DNA of 64,000 nucleotides from a virus. The notes beneath the pieces are model-generated. The model made no database searches. It saw only the letters and a program-made list of their open reading frames with translations, and was not told the DNA's origin. How positions within the stretch are numbered: the first letter of the stretch is position 1; every line of letters begins with the position of its first letter. The translations under genes were made by a program, and so were the position numbers. The stretch is from the IMG/VR virus record IMGVR_UViG_3300000956_000011, positions 1 through 64,000 of that record; one strand, given 5' to 3'. Below are positions 42,700 to 50,631 of this stretch, in pieces.

Positions 42700-43365
42700 T
42701 TAACCAAGATCGTCTTTGCCTTGATCGTCTTCGGCCAGCCACGGCATGAGCCTCTCCACTTCCCTGATCCCCGACTCTGAAGCCAGCGACCGCATCACCA
42801 GTGCGCCATAACGGGTGGCGTCCCGTTGGTGTTCACCGTGAGCCCCATCAGGCCCGGACCACAGATTGAACATCCGCAACCGGTGATCCGTGAACACCTT
42901 CATGGCGTCCACAATGTTCGCCCGCACAAACGGAAAAGGCGCTCGCCAACTGAGCGCCCGAAACATTGACTGAATTCTGACCGGGGAGAGAATGGTGGCA
43001 TCGTCCCCCATCTCCCGTTGTTTCCACGCCTCCCCCACCACAATGAACAGGTCGGAATCCCTCCCGAGGCTGAACTCCCCGTCGCCGTACATCCAGGCAC
43101 CGCGCACGAGCGCCATCATCAGTTCCGCCTGCCACGGCTCGGGTCCGCGGAAGCGCCCCGCCTTCCAGGCCCAGACGGACGGGTCCGCGCCCTTCCCCGT
43201 CGTCACTCCCCGCAGCCCTCCGGCCAGCAACGCGTCAACCGCGACCCTGCCCACAAACCAACCAGTGGTGACGCCCTCATCGAACGCCACCACGAACAAC
43301 CGCTGCACATCAGTAAGCGGGGCAGGGAGCTCCGGTTTGATGGTCCGGATCTGTTCTGGGATCAT
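42700..43365 (-). CDS. RuvC-like resolvase or nuclease, candidate
   Basis: The protein has 221 residues. An RNase-H-like start (FVVAFDEGVTTGWFVGRV), a mid-protein LFIVVGEAW with a possible catalytic Glu, and HQRDATRYGALV near the end match the order of acidic motifs in RuvC-type Holliday-junction resolvases. These would clear branched DNA before packaging. The motif match is by eye. Its C-terminal codons carry AAGACGATC twice, a nucleotide repeat also found at 61800. The start overlaps the preceding stop. Confidence 0.6.
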   Translation of the reverse strand: MIPEQIRTIKPELPAPLTDVQRLFVVAFDEGVTTGWFVGRVAVDALLAGGLRGVTTGKGADPSVWAWKAGRFRGPEPWQAELMMALVRGAWMYGDGEFSLGRDSDLFIVVGEAWKQREMGDDATILSPVRIQSMFRALSWRAPFPFVRANIVDAMKVFTDHRLRMFNLWSGPDGAHGEHQRDATRYGALVMRSLASESGIREVERLMPWLAEDDQGKDDLG

Positions 43366-43553
43366 GGCCATACCGAAGTAATGAAGTCAATCAACCACGC
43401 GGAGACCACAAAGCACAGCACCATCCACACCGGTATCAGCAAAGCGAGAATAGACAAAAGAACCCACATGGGGCGCTCCGAAATCCAGTCCTCTATTCTG
43501 TCCCGGGTTCGCCAGGTCCAGCCAGGCCAGAACCAGCGACGAGGCATTCTCAT
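43362..43553 (-). CDS. Small membrane protein
   Basis: The protein has 63 residues: a basic Trp-rich head, then one long or two short hydrophobic segments at about 29-60 (WVLLSILALLIPVWMVL). It overlaps both neighbours. Function unknown. Confidence 0.7.
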   Translation of the reverse strand: MRMPRRWFWPGWTWRTRDRIEDWISERPMWVLLSILALLIPVWMVLCFVVSAWLIDFITSVWP

Positions 43554-43765
43554 TCCTCACCCCCGGGGAAGAACACCGGAGCGACTCCGGTGCAGGCAAG
43601 CTCCCAGTGGTACTGAACGGTCAGGTTGGCGCACGTCCAGGCAACAGCCGTCGCCATGGCTGCCCCACTTTGACGATAGGCCACCGTGACGGTAGCCCAG
43701 TAGACCCAGACTACTTGCAGGCTAAGCACGCCCGACCACCACCCATCCCCCGTCGTCGAGATCAC
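43550..43765 (-). CDS. Small membrane protein
   Basis: The protein has 71 residues with a hydrophobic Trp/Val/Ala-rich middle (VLSLQVVWVYWATVTVAY). It overlaps the upstream gene by 44 bases and the downstream one by four, so it is coupled. Function unknown. Confidence 0.62.
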   Translation of the reverse strand: MISTTGDGWWSGVLSLQVVWVYWATVTVAYRQSGAAMATAVAWTCANLTVQYHWELACTGVAPVFFPGGEE

Positions 43766-44225
43766 CGCGCGCCTGGTCGTACATAGCAGGTAGGTCGATG
43801 CTGCGCCACCAACCTAGATCGTTCATGTGGCGCACCTTGACCGCGCGCTCCCGAACACCCCCGTCCATGCGTTCGATGATGACGCCCGGTTCGTAGTCGC
43901 GGTCTGGATGGAAACCGTGCTGCGGACAGGGATTCGGGGAGGCCAGCATCCCAGGCGCGCAACACCAGTCGGCGGCTTTCGGGTCCACGATGGTCCCCGC
44001 CACCTCCCTCATCACCCGCAGCCAAGCCGAAAGAGCCATCTCCGCGCCCTTACCGGCCAACATCCCCCAGGATTCACGGGCCTCCTTTTTTGCCTGGGGC
44101 GCATAGCCTTCAAGAGCGGTGATGAGCACGCGATGCCAGTGCGCCACCAGCTCGCGACCCTCGGGAGTCATGGCCTGCACCAGTCGGCTGATCTGCGGGT
44201 ATTTGTCGAACCTCTTCTCAGCCAT
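43722..44225 (-). CDS. Hypothetical protein with Cys-His cluster
   Basis: The protein has 167 residues. A helical N-terminal half precedes CCAPGMLASPNPCPQHG, a likely metal site, then a C-terminal strand region (WVVVGRA). Function unknown. Confidence 0.72.
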   Translation of the reverse strand: MAEKRFDKYPQISRLVQAMTPEGRELVAHWHRVLITALEGYAPQAKKEARESWGMLAGKGAEMALSAWLRVMREVAGTIVDPKAADWCCAPGMLASPNPCPQHGFHPDRDYEPGVIIERMDGGVRERAVKVRHMNDLGWWRSIDLPAMYDQARGDLDDGGWVVVGRA

Positions 44226-44427
44226 CGATCAATCTCCTGATCTGTTCGACGGCCGGATTGGTCCCGTCCGAATTGCAAATGTTGCGAATGCGGAGGAGCA
44301 GAGCCTCCGCGTGCCGGTAGTACGTGACGAGACCGTGCACCTCAGCCAAGATCTCCTCCGTGAGGTACGGACCAGCCCCGAACCGACAAGCCGTCCGGAC
44401 CTTCTGCACAATTTCTTCACTGGCCAT
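44218..44427 (-). CDS. Small helical hypothetical protein
   Basis: The protein has 69 residues, nearly all helical with a few Cys. It overlaps both neighbours by 8-10 bases. Function unknown. Confidence 0.7.
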   Translation of the reverse strand: MASEEIVQKVRTACRFGAGPYLTEEILAEVHGLVTYYRHAEALLLRIRNICNSDGTNPAVEQIRRLIDG

Positions 44428-44890
44428 TGAAAGCCTCCGATAGCTTTTTGAGGATTTCGTGGAGCTCGCCGCCCGGTTGTGGCCAGCCCCGGTTCGTAGC
44501 CCAGTCGTGGAGCCCCGAAAGAATCTGCTGAAGCCGATCCACCTCCACGGCCAGCAAGTAGTTCTTCTGGTCGCTTTTGGCCTGCTCTACTCCAAGCTGA
44601 CGAGCGGTCGAAGCCCACTCCGCCAAACGATCGCCGTTGCTGCGCAACCATTTCTCTGTCCCGGGGTCAGTGGTTGCATTGGCCAGTCGATGAGTTTCCC
44701 GCGCTTGCGCCATCAACGCGATCGCTAGACGCTCCGCGGAAAGTCCCTGGGTTGCCTCCACGAGGACAGTGGCGGACACAGCCTCCAGAGTGATCTTCCT
44801 TATCTCTTGGACAGCCTGGGTCGCGCTCGTCGCGCCAGCTACCCAACGCTCGACCCAGTAGGAAATCCTGGTCAGGTGTTCAGTAGTCAC
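44417..44890 (-). CDS. Helical hypothetical protein
   Basis: The protein has 157 residues, a long helical bundle (QEIRKITLEAVSATVLVEAT) without recognisable motifs. It overlaps both neighbours, as part of a chain of small coupled genes. Function unknown. Confidence 0.7.
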   Translation of the reverse strand: MTTEHLTRISYWVERWVAGATSATQAVQEIRKITLEAVSATVLVEATQGLSAERLAIALMAQARETHRLANATTDPGTEKWLRSNGDRLAEWASTARQLGVEQAKSDQKNYLLAVEVDRLQQILSGLHDWATNRGWPQPGGELHEILKKLSEAFNGQ

Positions 44891-45212
44891 TAGCGTCTCC
44901 GTTCGTGTAGCGCTTGGCCAGTACTTCGGCTTCTCGCCTCAGATGGTCTGTACGGGCTTGAACTACGTCGGGGGTGCCCAACACCCGAACAACGTCGGCC
45001 AGTTGCGCAGGCGCTGCGCCAGCCTCGTACGCGGCCACGACCAGCCGACGCACGCGGGCGTCTCGCGCGATTACCTGTCGTGCCATCACGACGACGATGG
45101 TTGCCCCTGCCGCTGCACAGTTCACCGCAGGGAGGAAACCCCACAGGACAATGGACACTGTGATCGTAGAGAGGGCCAGCGCCACGGCCAGGCAAATCGC
45201 GATCTGCTTCAC
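44880..45212 (-). CDS. Two-span membrane protein
   Basis: The protein has 110 residues from the second of two adjacent GTGs (45212), which gives a GTGA overlap. Membrane segments lie at about 2-24 and 30-46 (GATIVVVMA). A charged helical tail follows. The long reading frame beyond 45215 overlaps the next gene and was rejected. Confidence 0.72.
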   Translation of the reverse strand: MKQIAICLAVALALSTITVSIVLWGFLPAVNCAAAGATIVVVMARQVIARDARVRRLVVAAYEAGAAPAQLADVVRVLGTPDVVQARTDHLRREAEVLAKRYTNGDASDY

Positions 45213-45436
45213 CACGGCACCTCCTGGTATCGGAGCGGCAAAACCGTCAGCCGCGAGCAGAAGTGCCGTAGCTGCAACCACAACTCCTCCGGGGGCCAGA
45301 TGACCGCTTCCAACGCAATGCGTGCCTTGGCCGCGACCCCTCGGGTGAGCGTGCGCTTGCAGGCCAGGTTCTCCGCCAACGCGAATGACGCGGCCAACAG
45401 GTATGTAAGTGCGAACGCGCAAAGTATCCCCAGCAT
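45209..45436 (-). CDS. Small membrane-anchored protein
   Basis: The protein has 75 residues with one hydrophobic N-terminal segment (MLGILCAFALTYLLAASFAL) and a basic tail. AGGAGG precedes the ATG at 45436. It is coupled on both sides. Function unknown. Confidence 0.74.
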   Translation of the reverse strand: MLGILCAFALTYLLAASFALAENLACKRTLTRGVAAKARIALEAVIWPPEELWLQLRHFCSRLTVLPLRYQEVPW

Positions 45437-45438
45437 GA

Positions 45439-46296
45439 TCAGTCCTCCTGCTTGCCAATGAACTTGAGCAGACCGAGGTCGTCTGCAGTTACCGGGAAAC
45501 GCCCCGGTTTCAGCTCTCCGTCGTAAACACGGTCGGTTGTCTGAATGAATTTGGAGAAGGCCGTATCCACCGGACAGCTCTTCTCGCAGTCCGGAGAGGG
45601 ATGCGTCAAGAAGTACATCCCGCCTTCCTCGACGACGAACATGTGCGCTTCCGTCGTGTGGTACTGCCGCATTATCTCGCCGCAAAGTTCGTCGTACACC
45701 TGGAGCAGAATGGGCTCTGGGCACCAGTCCTCGATCTGCCTGCGCTGACGCTGGTACAGCGCCACGAACGCATCCTGGCTCATACCAACACGAAGCAAGT
45801 CTTCGGAAGCGTTGAGAACGTGCACGATCTTCGGCATGATCTTGTCTACCGACCGCACGAACTTCGCCACGTGATCCAGTTGGCGCTCGTACTTCTTGAC
45901 AGTGCGAGCGAACCAAGGGAGGCGACCCGTGAACTGTACGTAGATGCGCATCGTTGCCAGCTCTTCGCGCTTTTCCTTGGCCGCGTATTCCTCTGGCGTG
46001 ATGTCGTGCGTCGGAGTATCCCCGGCATACACCTCCGCAGCGTCGTGCACGAGGGCGTACTGCGCCACCTGTCCCAGCGGGTAGCGTTCATAACCGGCGC
46101 GCAGGTTGACGAGCTCAGCCAGTGCTGGCGCTATCCAGCCGATCATGACCGTGTGGTCACTATCCGATTCGGGGGTGCCGTCGGGGTGCGCCACGCACGT
46201 TCTGTCGATACGCCCGAAGCGCATCGCAAGTTCTCCGAGCTCAATAACTGCCTTGGTAGTACTGACGATCTCTACTTCGCCGAATGTCGGTCCCAT
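45439..46296 (-). CDS. HD-domain nucleotidase (YfbR/HDDC2-like)
   Basis: The protein has 285 residues. An H-x-HD layout is visible: SDSDHTVMIGW, then YALVHDAAEVYAGD, and a later Asp-rich helix. Such HD enzymes remove phosphate from deoxynucleoside monophosphates or hydrolyse related compounds. Together with ThyX, MazG and the HAD protein it forms a nucleotide-pool set. The ATG at 46296 follows an AAAGGCAGCACC leader, like other genes here. Confidence 0.82.
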   Translation of the reverse strand: MGPTFGEVEIVSTTKAVIELGELAMRFGRIDRTCVAHPDGTPESDSDHTVMIGWIAPALAELVNLRAGYERYPLGQVAQYALVHDAAEVYAGDTPTHDITPEEYAAKEKREELATMRIYVQFTGRLPWFARTVKKYERQLDHVAKFVRSVDKIMPKIVHVLNASEDLLRVGMSQDAFVALYQRQRRQIEDWCPEPILLQVYDELCGEIMRQYHTTEAHMFVVEEGGMYFLTHPSPDCEKSCPVDTAFSKFIQTTDRVYDGELKPGRFPVTADDLGLLKFIGKQED

Positions 46297-46373
46297 GGTG
46301 CTGCCTTTCAGCATGAGGTGCCCTGCCTGATCCTTCATACGCCAGCCAACCAGGCCAGCGATAGTTGACCCGC

Positions 46374-46697
46374 CTAGCTAGCCGTATCCGATTCTTCGGC
46401 AGGATGCAAGCTCCACCTCAATTCGGTTACACAGACGGCGAGAGCCGCCAGTACCCTTTCCAGGGCCTTGCGGTCTCCACGAGCGAACTTGGCCGCCATG
46501 GCTGGCGCGATGCCTGCCTCCGTCAGTGCGCCCATGCGCTGAACCACTTTGGCCTCGCTCATCGACCAGTCGTATTGCATGCCACCGAAGCCTCGTCCCG
46601 GTGCAGGCACGGGCTTGATGTAGCCCTTGACGATCCAGTTGTCCAACTGGCGTCGGGTGATCTTGGCCCAGCTGATCACCTGGTCGCTGTTCGGCAT
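46374..46697 (-). CDS. MerR-like DNA-binding protein
   Basis: The protein has 107 residues. It reads as a winged helix with ITRRQLDNWIVKGYIKPVP, then a Gly-rich wing and a helix ending in GIAPAMAAKFA. Excisionase and MerR-type regulators share this pattern. The position next to a secreted protease and ThyX suggests a regulator of accessory genes. Confidence 0.75.
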   Translation of the reverse strand: MPNSDQVISWAKITRRQLDNWIVKGYIKPVPAPGRGFGGMQYDWSMSEAKVVQRMGALTEAGIAPAMAAKFARGDRKALERVLAALAVCVTELRWSLHPAEESDTAS

Positions 46698-46709
46698 CCT
46701 TATTCCCCT

Positions 46710-47345
46710 TCAGTACAACCGATGCAGACCGGCCATGTCTCCGGCTTGGAAGACCCGCTTGCCGGTACTGCATGGCAACGTCTTCGCCGCCATTACCTGA
46801 GACGGGTCACTGGCATGACCCAGTCCCAATATGTGACCGGTCTCGTGAACTAGGACGCCCCACACGTCGAACTTGTCCGTACAACCTGTCGGAACGTTAC
46901 CCACGAAGTACTTCCGACCAGTACTCAGGAGTACGTCCGATTCGACCATACGAGAACGCCTTGTCCACGTGCAGGTGCGCGCCACCGCCGAGAGGCTTCC
47001 CCAGCCGATCACGCTCACCTTGTCGCTACGGCCACACTGGGTCGCACTGGGCACGCCAGGGCGCGCGGTCGTCGTACCCCGGTACACCTGCCGCACCTGG
47101 ACTCCAGACAGCCCGCAAGCGTTCTGACCGCTGAAGGCGTTGGCCACCGCTCGGCGTGCCGCAGCCAGCCCGTCCACGGGCTGCCCCGTCGGATTGTAGT
47201 ACCAGTTGAAGGTGTCCGTCACGCGCCAACCGGTCAACGAGTAGGCTGCGGAATCACAGCCAGGGGAGGCCATTGCCGGACTCATCGGTGTGATCACGAT
47301 CATTCCCACGATCAACGTGAGGGCGAGCACCAATGGTTTGTTCAT
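46710..47345 (-). CDS. Secreted matrixin-type zinc metalloprotease
   Basis: The protein has 211 residues. A signal peptide covers about 1-26 (hydrophobic core LVLALTLIVGMIVI, cleavage near MAS). The mature part has the metzincin zinc motif HETGHILGLGH (His 167, Glu 168, His 171, His 177), followed by a Met-turn candidate at 185. The mature part is small and Cys-rich (about eight Cys), so disulfide-stabilised. Matrixins digest extracellular proteins. AAAGGGAACACA precedes the ATG. A host-derived acquisition is possible; the target is unknown. Confidence 0.85.
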   Translation of the reverse strand: MNKPLVLALTLIVGMIVITPMSPAMASPGCDSAAYSLTGWRVTDTFNWYYNPTGQPVDGLAAARRAVANAFSGQNACGLSGVQVRQVYRGTTTARPGVPSATQCGRSDKVSVIGWGSLSAVARTCTWTRRSRMVESDVLLSTGRKYFVGNVPTGCTDKFDVWGVLVHETGHILGLGHASDPSQVMAAKTLPCSTGKRVFQAGDMAGLHRLY

Positions 47346-47382
47346 TGTGTTCCCTTTCATTCGTCGCCCCCGACGTTTTCGG

Positions 47383-48627
47383 TTAACGGGCAGCGCCCGG
47401 GTCCAGCAGCCACTCGGCGGGGCGAATGGCAGGGATAATGTCGTGCCTGGTTTCCTTGTCGGCCCACATGAACAGCTCTGGGTGCGGCTGGTCCCACTTG
47501 CGTTTTCCAAGATCGGCCTGAACCGACCACTGTGAACTGTCCCGGCCGATGGCTGCGTTCGCGTCCACCCGATCGCGAATGCTGCACTTACGGTCGAAAT
47601 TGGCCTTGAACTCGCACTTGCCCGTCAGGTAGCACACCGGTCGAAACAAGTCCGCGATGGCCTCGTACTGCCAGCGATCGCTATCCCATGCCAGGTCGAG
47701 GAAACTCTCAACGTGCTCGTCGCCGAGATTGCGCGCTGCCGTCTTGAGACCAGCATACGGGCTGTACTCGCGAATGGCCTGTGCGATCTGCGCGAACACC
47801 AGCCGCCACTCGAACTGAGCCTGCGTGCACAACCGGTTCCCTGCGTGGTCCAGCAGGGCACGCAGGTCCGTGCAGTAGTGCAGGCGCGTGAGAGTGTTGT
47901 GCGGCAACAGACCCCGCGCGTCCTCGGCGGGCATCCCCATGTCCACCAGCTTCTTGTATTCGCGGCCGATGACCTTGACCGCATTGTCCCAGTGCTCGCG
48001 CTGCCGCTCGGCGTCGCTGGCCAAGTCTTCCTCCTCCCAGCTCACCCGACTGCCCTCCGTGCCCGCCAGGGACGGAGGCAGCCCAACGGGCATGTCCTCC
48101 TTCACCGCGAAGCGAAGGCTTTCCTGCGCGTACACCGCCGTGCGCTGCCGGACCATCTGGTGCGTGAAGGCACGCGTGACACCCTCGATCATGAAGTGGA
48201 ACTTGACGAACTCGTACGGGGCCTTGAGCTTCGTGGCTTTCAACTGCTCCACGTATTCCTGACGCTCCGCGTGCGTCACATCCCGCAAGCTACGCGCCAC
48301 CTCGCCCTTGTACATCTTGGAAGGAGCTGCGATCACGGCCAGGGGGTCGGTCGTCATCCACAGGAGATGTACCTTGGGACCCTGCGTAGCGTCGATGGGC
48401 TCCGCCGTGAACATGGCGCTGTCCGCCCACTTCTGCACGGTCTTTCCGGGCACCACACGGTCTGCTTCGTTCTCCAGATTCGCGTAATACTGGCGCTCCG
48501 CGAAGGACTGCTCCCGACCAGGTCTCTCGTTTTCCACCACTTCTCCGTTCAGTTCAGCCATGATCTGCGTCACGGCCTCGTCCATGTACTTGCGAGCCAA
48601 CCGAAGCCCGTCTGACCCCGGTCTCAC
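47383..48627 (-). CDS. thyX: FAD-dependent thymidylate synthase
   Basis: The protein has 414 residues. It carries a ThyX-type motif at 160-172: R-Q-R-x7-S-x-R, with Gln, Val and Ala replacing the usual His, Ser and Asn of RHRxxSxNxxSxR. It also has TRAFTHQMVR before it and LLPHNTLTRLHYCTDLRALL later. It would methylate dUMP using FAD and folate. It is longer than usual (about 250). The GTG start overlaps the preceding stop (GTGA). Confidence 0.9.
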   Translation of the reverse strand: MRPGSDGLRLARKYMDEAVTQIMAELNGEVVENERPGREQSFAERQYYANLENEADRVVPGKTVQKWADSAMFTAEPIDATQGPKVHLLWMTTDPLAVIAAPSKMYKGEVARSLRDVTHAERQEYVEQLKATKLKAPYEFVKFHFMIEGVTRAFTHQMVRQRTAVYAQESLRFAVKEDMPVGLPPSLAGTEGSRVSWEEEDLASDAERQREHWDNAVKVIGREYKKLVDMGMPAEDARGLLPHNTLTRLHYCTDLRALLDHAGNRLCTQAQFEWRLVFAQIAQAIREYSPYAGLKTAARNLGDEHVESFLDLAWDSDRWQYEAIADLFRPVCYLTGKCEFKANFDRKCSIRDRVDANAAIGRDSSQWSVQADLGKRKWDQPHPELFMWADKETRHDIIPAIRPAEWLLDPGAAR

Positions 48628-48884
48628 TTGGCACCAACGCGAGGGCGTCTGCCACTACCCGCACAATGCCGACAGGTCGCGCGGCCACCTAGCGCTCCGA
48701 CGCGCCACCCCTGGCCCTTGCAGTGCCAGCACTTCTTCTCTGGCCCGAAAATCAGGCTCAGCTTCCACACAGCGGCGGCTATCCCCAGGAGCAAGACGAT
48801 GGACCACGGCGCAGGAGTGGGTGCCCCCAGCACCACGAACAACGCGATGATGCCGCCGACGACGAGAACAGGTCCGACGATCAT
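48624..48884 (-). CDS. Membrane protein with DnaJ-type zinc finger
   Basis: The protein has 86 residues: two hydrophobic segments (about 2-22 and 28-46), then CWHCKGQG and CRHCAGSG, two CxxCxGxG units as in DnaJ. This combination is rare. It overlaps both neighbours by four bases. Function unknown. Confidence 0.75.
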   Translation of the reverse strand: MIVGPVLVVGGIIALFVVLGAPTPAPWSIVLLLGIAAAVWKLSLIFGPEKKCWHCKGQGWRVGALGGRATCRHCAGSGRRPRVGAK

Positions 48885-49144
48885 TTGGCCACCTTCATTT
48901 CTGGGAGCGTAACGCCCCACTCGTCCGCGATGGCGTTCACAATGTCCAGCAGGCAGGTCTCGTATCCCTCGCGGAACAACCCGTCGTCCTCGGTGTGGTC
49001 ATCCCACGGCAGGTCGATTAGTTCGAACGTTGCTTCGTAGCCCCGCTCCAACTCCTCGTCACCCGGTTCATCATTCTTCAACCACGCGGCCAACTGCTTC
49101 ACACACGCATGGACGTGTTTGGTCACTGGTGTATTTTCACTCAT
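48881..49144 (-). CDS. Small acidic hypothetical protein
   Basis: The protein has 87 residues, mostly helical and acidic with several His and Cys. It overlaps both neighbours. Function unknown. Confidence 0.7.
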   Translation of the reverse strand: MSENTPVTKHVHACVKQLAAWLKNDEPGDEELERGYEATFELIDLPWDDHTEDDGLFREGYETCLLDIVNAIADEWGVTLPEMKVAK

Positions 49145-49373
49145 CGTTCATGGCCTCCCGACTATTGCAATTCACTTCCCGCGCTACGACGGCCGCCACG
49201 TGCAGAGCGCGGGGAACGGGGCGACCATGCGCGACGAGCAGTTCGGCAAGCCCTGCGGCCAAACTGGGCCAGGTGAGAGCCAGCCTGCGGCATTGCTCTT
49301 CGCGGTAAATGCCTGACCGCTCGGTGAGGTCCAGCAGTTTGCCCAGCGCTGCGAACTGCTCGTCGCCGTCCAT
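49137..49373 (-). CDS. Small helical hypothetical protein
   Basis: The protein has 78 residues, helical, with no motif recognised. Its ATG overlaps the preceding stop (TGATG). Function unknown. Confidence 0.68.
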   Translation of the reverse strand: MDGDEQFAALGKLLDLTERSGIYREEQCRRLALTWPSLAAGLAELLVAHGRPVPRALHVAAVVAREVNCNSREAMNDE

Positions 49374-49834
49374 CAGACCGGCACCACCTTGAACACGTTG
49401 CCCGTGTCCTCGTCCTTGCCGATGGCGTAACCCTCTGTCGACGTGCCGACGACCGTCAGCGTGATAACCGAGGACTGCTCCGCGCGCTCCGCTGCGGTCC
49501 AGTCGTTCTCACCGAGCTTGGCAGCCAACTTGCGCAGGCGGTCGGCTGCCTGCTCGTCGCTCTCCAGGGGCTTGCTCTCTGGTAGGAGCTCGTTCGGGAA
49601 GTCGTGAGGCTGGCTCTCTGGGCGGTAAATCCAGAGTTGGCCACGGGTCAGGGTGTCTACGTAGATGCCACCCTGGCCGGAACGCGCCTTCTTGCGCAAG
49701 TACGAAATAGCCGACGAGACCTGCGCCGCGCTGGTCTTGGCCTCTCTCATGATATTGCTAATGTGGACGGCTTTGTTCGGATTATCCCGGAAGTACTTCT
49801 CGATGGTCTTCGAGTGGGTGCCGTTTCTTGCCAT
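49373..49834 (-). CDS. Winged-helix DNA-binding protein
   Basis: The protein has 153 residues. Residues 5-70 read as a winged helix (KAVHISNIMREAKTSAAQVS, then an Arg/Lys wing). The C-terminal half is acidic, then strand-rich. The ATG at 49834 follows an AAAGGCAGCATC leader. A hairpin lies upstream at 49857-49888. A regulator of the small-gene cluster is likely. Confidence 0.75.
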   Translation of the reverse strand: MARNGTHSKTIEKYFRDNPNKAVHISNIMREAKTSAAQVSSAISYLRKKARSGQGGIYVDTLTRGQLWIYRPESQPHDFPNELLPESKPLESDEQAADRLRKLAAKLGENDWTAAERAEQSSVITLTVVGTSTEGYAIGKDEDTGNVFKVVPV

Positions 49835-49856
49835 GATGCTGCCTTTCACTGCCTGG

Positions 49857-49888
49857 TGAGCCGGTACGTGATGCACAGTACCGGCTCA
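49857..49888 (-). terminator. Perfect hairpin between the SDR and winged-helix genes
   Basis: TGAGCCGGTAC (49857-49867) and GTACCGGCTCA (49878-49888) form an 11-base-pair stem with a 10-base loop. It could end the SDR transcript or act as a leader structure for the next gene. Confidence 0.6.
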
Positions 49889-49923
49889 GCTACAGGCTTG
49901 CGGTAGAACGAAAGAAGTGGAAC

Positions 49924-50631
49924 TTACTGCTCGCCAGCGTCGAACGGGATGATGAGTCCGTTGTGCGCGTAGCTGAACGTGGCGAGATCCTGGACGATCC
50001 GTCGGGCAAGGTCTGCAGGTGGGAGGCCTTCGGGCGGGACACCTGGCATGCGGTGCAGTTCTCCACTGAACTGCCTGCGCGTCTCCTCGGTCATTGGCGT
50101 GCCATCCAGCAGACCAGGTTCGTAGCCCCATACCGCGACCCTGCCGTCCCCGGCCAGTTCCCGTGCAGCCACTCTCAAGGCCATGCTGAGGGCTGCCTTG
50201 CTGGCGCAGTAGGCAACGCTGTTGCGCCGGGCGATGCGAGCGCTGTTGCTGCTGATGGCCACGAACTTCTTGGTATTGCCCTCGCGTTCAGGCCGAACCG
50301 GACTGGCGAGGAAGTGCCGCAACAGTTCCATGGGGCCAGTGACGTTGACGCCGAACGAAGTAGACATCTTGGCGGCGAGATACGCGTCCATTATCTCAGT
50401 GGTCATGTTCATGCCAACTGTGCACACGACAATATCCGGCTTGACTTCGGTCAACACCTCGCCGATCCTGGCGCTGTGCAACAGATCCAGCTTGATGAAC
50501 TCCTCGTTGATACCTGCGGTGTGAATGGTTCCGAACTCCCAGTCGCACGCAAACATCTCGTCCACGATAGCGCTCCCGAGACTGTCGGTTGCAGCCCCGA
50601 CGACGAGCACGTCTGGTTCGACCTCAGGCAT
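49924..50631 (-). CDS. Short-chain dehydrogenase/reductase (SDR)
   Basis: The protein has 235 residues. A Rossmann start (VVGAATDSLGSAI), a NAG-like NMT segment, a catalytic Ser in SSNSA and Tyr-x3-Lys in YCASKAAL match classical SDRs, which oxidise or reduce alcohols using NAD(P). It overlaps the 209-residue gene by eight bases. SDRs are rare in phages; a role in nucleotide-sugar or base modification is speculative. Confidence 0.87.
   Translation of the reverse strand: MPEVEPDVLVVGAATDSLGSAIVDEMFACDWEFGTIHTAGINEEFIKLDLLHSARIGEVLTEVKPDIVVCTVGMNMTTEIMDAYLAAKMSTSFGVNVTGPMELLRHFLASPVRPEREGNTKKFVAISSNSARIARRNSVAYCASKAALSMALRVAARELAGDGRVAVWGYEPGLLDGTPMTEETRRQFSGELHRMPGVPPEGLPPADLARRIVQDLATFSYAHNGLIIPFDAGEQ

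Noticed and set aside
45209-45916. 235-codon version of the 75-residue membrane protein
   Set aside because: Most of it is antiphase to the HD-domain gene. The ATG at 45436 has AGGAGG and fits the neighbouring stop.
46374-46697. MerR-like protein as an excisionase indicating a temperate phage
   Set aside because: No integrase, attachment site or immunity repressor was found in the window, so a general regulator is the safer reading.
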